From the NCBI GenBank assembly GCA_017411665.1, contig JAFQPT010000269.1:1-6159 (forward strand): a stretch of 6,159 nucleotides of DNA. The letters are read 5' to 3'. Position 1 is the stretch's first letter; the number at the start of each line of letters is the position of its first letter. The notes under the pieces are model-generated. The model was given only the letters and a program-made list of their open reading frames with translations, was not told the DNA's origin and ran no database searches. The position numbers were made by a program, and so were the translations under genes. Of this stretch, positions 1-4,159 are shown in pieces. This DNA comes from Oscillospiraceae bacterium. Its GTDB lineage: Bacteria; Bacillota_A; Clostridia; Oscillospirales; Oscillospiraceae.

Positions 1-267
1 GAGGTAGGCCCCGAGGTGCCCGAGGCGGTGATGGCGCTGCTGCCCGATGACCACAAGGGGCTCATCCGAGCAGGTGAGAAGGACGGCAAGTTCTATGTAG
101 ACCTGCGGGAAGCCATTGCCCGTCGACTGATACAGCTGGGTCTGCAGCGGGAGAGCATCGTCATCTCCGACGAATGTACCGTCTGCTGCCACGACAAGTA
201 CTGGTCTCACCGCTATACAAAAGGAAACAGAGGCAGCCAAGGCGCACTGATCATGCTGGAAAACTGA
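1..267 (+). CDS. pgeF: PgeF/YfiH-family (laccase-domain) protein, C-terminal part, 5' truncated by window edge
   Basis: The frame is open from base 1 and gives the last 88 residues of a protein that starts outside the window. The visible pattern fits the Cu-oxidase_4/YfiH family: EVGPEV at residues 1-6, FYVDLREA at 31-38, DECTVC at 57-62, then the YWSHR...GNRGSQGALIML ending (residues 67-86). The Cys of the DECT segment belongs to the metal-binding set known for this family, and the other metal ligands lie upstream of the window. Family members have been described as peptidoglycan editing factor (PgeF) and as enzymes acting on purine nucleosides (YlmD, mammalian FAMIN), so the exact reaction is uncertain. 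They act in the cytoplasm. The gene ends normally with TGA, but its last codons are duplicated in diverged form about 197 bp downstream (426-461), so this 3' end may have been replaced. The family call is firm, the physiological role is not. Confidence 0.85.
   Translation, partial: EVGPEVPEAVMALLPDDHKGLIRAGEKDGKFYVDLREAIARRLIQLGLQRESIVISDECTVCCHDKYWSHRYTKGNRGSQGALIMLEN
229..255 (+). repeat. Direct repeat copy 1, inside the 3' end of pgeF
   Basis: These 27 bases recur at 426-452 with 25 identities. The first 17 (229-245, AGAGGCAGCCAAGGCGC) are exact. The two differences (A/G at 246, C/T at 252) both fall on third codon positions and are synonymous (GCA/GCG, ATC/ATT). The repeats are in the same orientation, with starts 197 bp apart. 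Confidence 0.85.
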
Positions 268-286
268 CGCACCCAAACTCGCAATG

Positions 287-343
287 AAGCTTTCAATCAA
301 GAACAAAATTCACGGGGTGAATTTTGAAAGGAAAAGCTTTTTT
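287..343 (+). terminator. Probable intrinsic terminator after pgeF
   Basis: Twenty bases after the pgeF stop, AAGCTTTC (287-294) can pair with GAAAAGCTT (331-339, one bulged A). This encloses a perfect 9-bp stem, AAAATTCAC (305-313) with GTGAATTTT (317-325), closed by a 3-nt loop. A T run ends the structure (338-343). The stem is AU-rich and the two helices are separated by an internal loop, so it is weaker than a textbook terminator. Alternatively it is the terminal hairpin of a small mobile element. Confidence 0.5.
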
Positions 344-375
344 GCGAAAGCGCAGAAGCAGCGAAATGAGCACAC

Positions 376-393
376 TCCCACGCTTGCGTGGGA
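376..393. repeat. Perfect 8-bp inverted repeat
   Basis: TCCCACGC (376-383) and GCGTGGGA (386-393) are exact reverse complements around a TT centre, giving a practical 7-bp stem with a 4-nt loop. It sits midway between the two copies of the pgeF end. No T tract follows, so it is not a terminator. Its function is unknown, and it may be part of the inserted segment. Confidence 0.6.
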
Positions 394-425
394 CACGCGA
401 TATGGAGCTTGCTTCGAGCAGGGAG

Positions 426-461
426 AGAGGCAGCCAAGGCGCGCTGATTATGATTGACTGA
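426..461 (+). pseudogene. Displaced remnant of a second pgeF 3' end (also direct repeat copy 2, 426-452)
   Basis: Read in one frame, these bases encode RGSQGALIMID followed by TGA. The intact gene ends RGSQGALIMLEN. Upstream of 426 the frame reads into unrelated sequence (ELASSRE), so only about eleven codons of pgeF remain. Both base changes inside the shared 27 bases are synonymous, which is what two separately evolved functional copies would show. The simplest reading is that this is the original gene end, pushed downstream when foreign DNA carrying its own homologous end recombined in. A local duplication followed by drift is the alternative. Confidence 0.6.
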
Positions 462-482
462 TATTTGTGCAGTTAATATGCT
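454..482 (+). promoter_or_regulatory. Candidate sigma-A promoter for the solute-binding protein/cdd unit
   Basis: TTGACT (454-459, five of six consensus bases) is followed after exactly 17 bases by TATGCT (477-482, four of six). Transcription from here would run through the 504-647 repeat into the lipoprotein gene. The -35 box overlaps the displaced pgeF end. The -10 box is imperfect, so this is the best candidate in the gap rather than a certain promoter. Confidence 0.4.
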
Positions 483-503
483 GAACGAATGAAAATAGAG
501 AGA

Positions 504-647
504 AAGCCTCCCTTGTGCAAAGGGAGGTGGTTGAGCGAAGCGAAACCGGAGGGATTGTAACCTGTACTGAGATACGCAGCTGCGTTTAACGTGGAAACAA
601 TCCCCCAGTCAGCTCCGCTGACAGCCCCCTTTGCACAAGGGGGCCTT
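504..647. repeat. MITE-like inverted-repeat element with palindromic ends
   Basis: The two ends are imperfect inverted repeats (504-530 against 621-647) sharing the core CCCTTGTGCAAAGGG. Each end is itself a hairpin: CCTCCCTT/AAGGGAGG with a 5-nt loop (507-527) and GCCCCCTT/AAGGGGGC with a 5-nt loop (624-644). Inside them, GGGATTGT (551-558) pairs perfectly with ACAATCCC (597-604), GTCAGC/GCTGAC form a hairpin (608-622), and a 12-bp palindrome ACGCAGCTGCGT lies near the centre (574-585). The whole 144 bp can fold into one long cruciform and encodes no protein. I recall similar GTGCAAAGGGAG-ended repeats as dispersed elements in Oscillospiraceae/Lachnospiraceae genomes. I see no clear target-site duplication. 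Confidence 0.75.
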
Positions 648-679
648 GGATGTGTTCGCACACCGAAAGGAATACGTAT

Positions 680-2479
680 ATGACACACAAACTGAAACGA
701 ATCATAAGCCTGCTGCTGGCGATGGTGATGCTCTGCACACTCACCGCCTGCGGTAAGGACGAGGAAACCGAAGAAGAGGGCATGACCATCGACCCCAACC
801 AGTCCACGGTTGCGGTCAAGGCAGCCGACGACGTGTTCTCTCTGGGCTACGACCCCGACGAGTCCATGAACCCCCTGCGGACCAAGAGCCAGGCCAACTA
901 CATCGTGGACTGTCTGGTGTACGAATTTGCCGTGGATCTGGACAGCGACTACAATGCCGAGCCCAACATCATCACCAAGTGGGACACGGACAACGGCTTC
1001 AGCTGGATGTTCACCATTGACACCACCGTCACCTTCCATGACGGCAGCTACGTCACCCCCGAGGACGTGGCATGGTCCATCGACCAGGCGCGCTACAGTG
1101 ACATCTACTCTGCCCGTCTCAACAAGATTTGGGGCATCAGTGCCATTGGCGACAATCAAGTCATGATCACTCTGTCCGATACCAACTATCTGTTCCCCCG
1201 TCTGCTGAACGTGCCCATCATCAAGAAGGGCTCCGATACCTCCATGCCCGAGGGCACGGGGCAGTACATGTTCGATATGGACATGACAAAGCTGGTGAAG
1301 TACGACGACCATCGCTTTGCGGCAAACACCCCTCTGGATGTGATTTATCTGCAGCCCAACGGCTCTCCCGACGAGAAGATTGCCGATTATGCAAGCTCCG
1401 TGGTAGACCTTGCGGTCAATGACCCCACCAGTCTGTCCCGACTGGGCTACGGCTCTCAGAACGAAGTGCGTCATTTCCCCACCACCAATATGCAGTACAT
1501 CGGCTTTAACATGGCGGAGGAATTTACCTGCTATCCCTACATCCGCAAGGCCATTAGCTATGCGGTGGACCGCGAATACATTGCCGAAACCATTTACAAC
1601 GGCTCCGCAAACGTCGCGACCCTGCCCATCCCGCCTACCAACTCCTTGTACAACAAGGACCTGGCGGCGCAGTTTGATTACAATCTGGGCACCGCGGCCC
1701 GACTGTTTGCGGCCAACGGTGTGCAGGACTATGACGCTGACGGGGTCTGCGAATACCAGCTGCCCGGCGGTATTGCGGAAATCACACTGGACTTCATCGT
1801 GGCTGCGGATAATACCGACAAGGTAAAGGCGGCCAAGCGCATTGCCGACGACCTGAACTCCATCGGCATTCCCGTCAAACTCCGTCAGCTCAGCTGGACC
1901 GACTACGTCAATGCCATCGTTTACGAGCAGTACGACATGTTCTACGGGGAAATCAAGCTCACCGCGGACTTCTCTCTGATTGACATCCTGTCCACCAACG
2001 GTGTAAAGAACTTCTACAACATGAACGACTCTCAGGTGTACGACCTGGTCACCAATTATCTGGGCTCCCGTACGGAAACGGAACGCAGACAGAATGTGGA
2101 CATCATGTGCCAGTACGTGGCCGAAAACGGCTACATCATCCCCATCTGCTTTGAAGAGCAGCAGGTACTGACCCACCGCGACGTTGTCAGCGGCATGCAG
2201 CCCACCCAGTACAACCTGTTCCACAACTTCAAGGACTGGAAAATCGATCCCGAAGCAGCTCTGGTGGACATCGACAATGACGGCGACTACGATATGGCGG
2301 AAATCGAGCCCGAAGTATCCGAAGAGCCCAAGACCACCAAGCGACCCATCCCCACACCCAGTACCAAGCCCATTGAGGGTCATATTTACAATCCCAATAT
2401 CACGCCCACGCCGAAGCCTGAGGTCACCGAGCCGACTGAGGATGTCGATGTAACACCCACTCCCGAACCCGAAGATTAA
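680..2479 (+). CDS. Extracellular solute-binding lipoprotein, family 5 (oligopeptide-binding OppA/DppA type)
   Basis: 599 residues. The ATG at 680 is preferred over one in frame at 650 because AAAGGA (666-671) lies 8 nt before it and the protein then opens with a classical lipoprotein signal: KLKR (4-7), a hydrophobic stretch, and lipobox LTAC with Cys24 as the acylated residue. An acidic linker follows. The segment FTIDTTVTFHDGSYVTPEDV (111-130) is the hallmark of SBP family 5, whose members capture peptides or other solutes outside the membrane for an ABC importer. DYDADG (350-355) resembles the Asp-rich loop often seen in these proteins. Unusual features are a near-perfect 12-residue EF-hand loop (530-541, DxDxDGxxDxxE) and a roughly 58-residue Pro/Thr/Glu-rich tail to the C-terminus (542-599). 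No permease or ATPase gene is adjacent. It lies 15 nt from cdd and is probably cotranscribed with it. Ligand unknown. Confidence 0.85.
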   Translation: MTHKLKRIISLLLAMVMLCTLTACGKDEETEEEGMTIDPNQSTVAVKAADDVFSLGYDPDESMNPLRTKSQANYIVDCLVYEFAVDLDSDYNAEPNIITKWDTDNGFSWMFTIDTTVTFHDGSYVTPEDVAWSIDQARYSDIYSARLNKIWGISAIGDNQVMITLSDTNYLFPRLLNVPIIKKGSDTSMPEGTGQYMFDMDMTKLVKYDDHRFAANTPLDVIYLQPNGSPDEKIADYASSVVDLAVNDPTSLSRLGYGSQNEVRHFPTTNMQYIGFNMAEEFTCYPYIRKAISYAVDREYIAETIYNGSANVATLPIPPTNSLYNKDLAAQFDYNLGTAARLFAANGVQDYDADGVCEYQLPGGIAEITLDFIVAADNTDKVKAAKRIADDLNSIGIPVKLRQLSWTDYVNAIVYEQYDMFYGEIKLTADFSLIDILSTNGVKNFYNMNDSQVYDLVTNYLGSRTETERRQNVDIMCQYVAENGYIIPICFEEQQVLTHRDVVSGMQPTQYNLFHNFKDWKIDPEAALVDIDNDGDYDMAEIEPEVSEEPKTTKRPIPTPSTKPIEGHIYNPNITPTPKPEVTEPTEDVDVTPTPEPED

Positions 2480-2494
2480 TAGGAGGAATGACAC

Positions 2495-2893
2495 ATGTTG
2501 ACAAATGAAATGCTGCTGCAGGTTGCGATGGAAGCATCCAAGAACGCATACGTACCCTATTCCAACTTCCATGTGGGTGCGGCACTGGAATGCAGTGACG
2601 GCACTGTGTTCACGGGCTGCAATGTGGAGAACGCCTCCTACGGCGCTACCAACTGTGCGGAACGTACGGCTTTTTTCAAGGCGGTCAGTGAAGGACATCG
2701 TGATTTTGTGCGGATTGCGGTGTACAGCCCCGACAGCGAAATTTATGCCATGCCCTGCGGTATCTGTCGTCAGGTCATGGCGGAGTTCAATCAGGACATT
2801 GAGATCGTTATCTCCAAGGCAAACGGCGAGTTCAAGGTGATGACCCTGCGCCAAATCCTCCCCGAGGCATTTACTCCCGAAAGCTTGAAGTAA
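2495..2893 (+). CDS. cdd: Cytidine deaminase
   Basis: 132 residues, the usual length of the small tetrameric class (B. subtilis Cdd type). It hydrolyses cytidine and deoxycytidine to uridine and deoxyuridine plus ammonia in pyrimidine salvage, in the cytoplasm. The family signature is complete: YVPYSNFHVGAAL (19-31), substrate-binding GCNVENASYG (41-50), then NCAER with zinc ligand Cys54 and proton-shuttling Glu56, and MPCGICRQ with zinc ligands Cys88 and Cys91. The start is set by AGGAGG (2481-2486), 8 nt before the ATG. It follows the lipoprotein gene by 15 nt and a strong terminator follows it, so the two form a unit. The pgeF-family gene upstream also has links to nucleoside metabolism, but a shared pathway with the lipoprotein is only inference. 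Confidence 0.96.
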   Translation: MLTNEMLLQVAMEASKNAYVPYSNFHVGAALECSDGTVFTGCNVENASYGATNCAERTAFFKAVSEGHRDFVRIAVYSPDSEIYAMPCGICRQVMAEFNQDIEIVISKANGEFKVMTLRQILPEAFTPESLK

Positions 2894-2913
2894 CTACATT
2901 ATTATAATAGTAG

Positions 2914-2951
2914 AAGGAAAGACCACCTGTATGAGCGGGTGGTCTTTCCTT
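2914..2951 (+). terminator. Intrinsic terminator after cdd
   Basis: AAGGAAAGACCACC (2914-2927) and GGTGGTCTTTCCTT (2938-2951) are perfect 14-bp complements around a 10-nt loop, starting 20 nt after the cdd stop. The following ATTTATATA is only moderately U-rich. The complementary strand also has an AT-rich tail (2896-2912), so it could work in both directions. It separates cdd from the ribosomal protein region. Confidence 0.8.
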
Positions 2952-2960
2952 ATTTATATA

Positions 2961-3003
2961 TGTAGGGACACGAACAAGTGGGCGAGCGCGGCTCACACCT
3001 ACA
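2961..3003. repeat. Short palindromic repeat, TGTAGG...CCTACA ends
   Basis: A 43-bp segment is bounded by the exact inverted repeat TGTAGG (2961-2966) and CCTACA (2998-3003), with an inner GAGC-gcg-GCTC hairpin (2984-2994). Its GC-rich interior contrasts with the AT-rich surroundings. It resembles small dispersed palindromes with TGTAGGG ends that I recall in gut Clostridia, but with one copy in view this is only a suggestion. Confidence 0.45.
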
Positions 3004-3011
3004 AATAGACA

Positions 3012-3084
3012 AAAATGCACAGCACCAAATGCCCATTGACTATAAATTACAACCCGTAAACAAAATGCACTACGAACTTGCCCA
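3012..3084. repeat. Imperfect direct repeat in AT-rich upstream region
   Basis: AAAATGCAC (3012-3020) followed after 9 nt by TGCCCA (3030-3035) recurs as AAAATGCAC (3062-3070) followed after 8 nt by TGCCCA (3079-3084). The units are about 50 bp apart, roughly five helical turns, and lie upstream of the 3116-3144 promoter. They could be paired operator half-sites or chance similarity in AT-rich DNA. Otherwise I see no gene between 2952 and 3115. Confidence 0.3.
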
Positions 3085-3115
3085 ATCGGCCTATATTTAT
3101 ATGTATTTTCCCATC

Positions 3116-3144
3116 TTGCACAAATTCACCTCTTTATATATAAT
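3116..3144 (+). promoter_or_regulatory. Sigma-A promoter P1 upstream of the S10 operon
   Basis: TTGCAC (3116-3121) is separated by exactly 17 bases from a perfect TATAAT (3139-3144). The start would fall near 3151, just before a small hairpin ACACAC-ggtg-GTGTGT (3160-3175). No terminator is visible between here and the second promoter, so P1 probably adds transcripts to the ribosomal protein operon. It may also serve a very small reading frame at 3178-3279. Confidence 0.65.
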
Positions 3145-3280
3145 GTGTAAGGTCGTGATACACACGGTGGTGTGTTAATGAATATAGACAATTTTTACAA
3201 GGGAAACGGCATAAAAACCGAGTCCTCTGTGCAAAATTATAAATGTTCAGTTTTCACAAAAATTTCCGTGATTTTATGAC

Positions 3281-3328
3281 AAAAAATTAAAAAATACTCT
3301 TGACAACAAGGGTGCTTTTTGATAATCT
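3281..3328 (+). promoter_or_regulatory. Main S10-operon promoter P2 with UP-like A tract
   Basis: A consensus TTGACA lies at 3300-3305. The -10 box is either GATAAT (3321-3326, five of six bases, 15-nt spacer) or TAATCT (3323-3328, 17-nt spacer). Directly upstream is an A-rich block (3281-3294) like the UP elements of strong rRNA and ribosomal promoters. The expected start falls in the GGGG run at 3332-3335. Firmicutes rRNA promoters starting with G respond to GTP level, so similar growth-rate control is plausible here. Confidence 0.7.
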
Positions 3329-3331
3329 ATA

Positions 3332-3722
3332 GGGGCGCTTGTAAGGGCGCACTATGCGAAGAAGTCGGAGATTGCTCGGGAGACCGAGGTAACTTCGATG
3401 GAGTATGTCCGCAGGCGGCAAAACCGCTTGGGAATCGGGCGGCTGAGAATTTTCCATGCACTGGCGTATATCGCTTGCAGGGATCAAACCGGCCAAGAGA
3501 CTGGACGGTGTGAAGGAAACTCGAAAGAGGATACACCCCGAACACTGCAGCCTCTCTCCGAAGGGAGAGAACGCTGAGTTCCGAAAGCCGGTTTTCATTT
3601 CGGGCAAGACCTGATACGCACGGATGAGTGTATGGACAAATTACTCATCCGTACGACAAGCCTCTTCGGCGTGGCCAATGTCGTCGGAAAGGTTCATTAT
3701 CGTACGTAAAGGAGACAAAATC
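3332..3722 (+). ncRNA. Long structured 5' leader RNA of the S10 operon, family not recognised
   Basis: About 390 nt of GC-rich DNA between P2 and rpsJ, flanked by AT-rich DNA, with no convincing reading frame and many pairings: GCGCTT/GGGCGC closing a GUAA tetraloop (3335-3350); CGAAG/CTTCG (3357-3361 with 3393-3397); AGGCGG/CCGCTT around CAAAA (3413-3429); a bulged hairpin 3453-3483; GGTGT/ACACC (3507-3511 with 3533-3537) capped by CTC-GAAA-GAG (3520-3529); CAGC-TCTCTCC/GGAGAGA-GCTG (3548-3576); and a perfect 8-bp long-range helix AAACCGGC (3486-3493) with GCCGGTTT (3587-3594) enclosing the last two. A perfect 10-bp hairpin (3620-3652) and further pairings precede the RBS. No intrinsic terminator separates it from rpsJ, so it reads as a leader rather than a separate gene. 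In E. coli the S10 leader is bound by L4 for autoregulation. This RNA does not resemble that leader, and whether it does the same job is inference. Confidence 0.7.
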
Positions 3723-4034
3723 ATGGCACAGAAGAATTCTATTCGTATCCGTCTGAAGGCTTATGACCATCAGCTGATCGACAAGGCAGCAGAAACCATC
3801 GTAGAAACCGCAAAGCGCACCAACGCTAAGGTTTCCGGTCCCATTCCTCTGCCCACCGAAAAGGAAATCATCACCATCCTGCGTGCTACCCACAAGTACA
3901 AGGATAGCCGCGAACAGTTTGAACGTCGCACTCACAAGCGTCTGATCGACATCATCAACCCCACTCAGGACACCGTAAACGCTCTGATGAGCCTGGAACT
4001 GCCTGCCGGTGTTGAAATCGAAATCAAGCTGTAA
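3723..4034 (+). CDS. rpsJ: 30S ribosomal protein S10 (uS10, NusE)
   Basis: 103 residues, the normal length. It is a small-subunit head protein. In the family it also acts as NusE, pairing with NusB in transcription antitermination and linking NusG to the ribosome. Conserved blocks are visible: [27 protein letters not shown] (7-33), the loop-strand SGPIPLPTE (38-46) and [16 protein letters not shown] (62-77). The ATG at 3723 has AAAGGAG (3708-3714) 8 nt upstream. The frame stays open to 3624, but those extra residues lie in the structured leader and do not belong to the family. It is the first gene of the S10 operon here. The usual Firmicutes neighbours rpsL-rpsG-fusA-tuf are not directly upstream. 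Confidence 0.98.
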   Translation: MAQKNSIRIRLKAYDHQLIDKAAETIVETAKRTNAKVSGPIPLPTEKEIITILRATHKYKDSREQFERRTHKRLIDIINPTQDTVNALMSLELPAGVEIEIKL

Positions 4035-4159
4035 TTTAACCCACACTCTGTTAAACACCCTACGGTCCGTAACTTGCGAATGCGGACAGGGTCAAGTCAG
4101 CAGCCTCTCGGCCACAGAGCCCACGCGAGCTGACCAATAACCTTAAGGAGGAAATACTC
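4035..4159 (+). promoter_or_regulatory. Structured rpsJ-rplC spacer, possible intercistronic control element
   Basis: The 125-nt gap is long for this operon, whose other junctions are 16, -1 and 14 nt. It can form three successive structures: TTTAAC/GTTAAA (4035-4040 with 4050-4055); ACCCT-GTCCG/CGGAC-AGGGT (4057-4069 with 4083-4092); and GTCAGC/GCTGAC (4096-4101 with 4129-4134) enclosing CTCT/AGAG (4106-4109 with 4116-4119, approximate). The rplC RBS AAGGAGG (4145-4151) stays outside them. No T tract or good promoter is visible, so RNA processing or protein binding is likelier than termination. Confidence 0.5.

Noticed and set aside
650..679. Upstream in-frame ATG for the lipoprotein
   Set aside because: It would place ten polar residues before the signal peptide and overlaps the end of the repeat. 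The ATG at 680 has an RBS at the right distance and gives a normal lipoprotein leader.
473..2854. Very long open frame (793 codons) on the minus strand
   Set aside because: It lies opposite the well-supported lipoprotein and cdd genes and crosses the 504-647 repeat. Its predicted protein has low complexity rich in Val, Gly, His and Asp, typical of the antisense of GC-biased coding DNA, and shows no family motif.
2978..3178. 66-codon plus-strand frame in the cdd-rpsJ gap
   Set aside because: No RBS, it starts inside the small palindrome, runs through the repeats and promoter P1, and has no recognisable protein features.
3495..3508. AGAGACTGGACGG, resembling the P7 (R) element of group I introns
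   Set aside because: No matching downstream S element (such as TAGTCC or CAGTC) pairs with it, no intron-exon context in a coding or tRNA gene is present, and the surrounding helices do not follow the P3-P8 order.
3512..3522. GAAGGAAACTC, vaguely like the RNase P RNA GAGGAAAGTCC core
   Set aside because: None of the other RNase P conserved regions is present, including the 3' ACAGAA and GGCTTA type motifs. tmRNA and SRP RNA were also excluded because their diagnostic 3' or loop sequences are missing.
3287..3607. Several frames of 64-106 codons on both strands within the leader
   Set aside because: They overlap the structured RNA, lack RBSs, disagree in frame and show no family motifs. They are explained by the GC-rich non-coding sequence.
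3443..3615. TPP riboswitch-like words CTGAGA (3443-3448) and ACCTGAT (3609-3615)
   Set aside because: The bases around them do not match the THI box: the conserved CTGG-TAATGCCAGCG segment after ACCTGAT is absent, and the distance is too great for the usual fold. Control of a ribosomal operon by TPP would also be unexpected.
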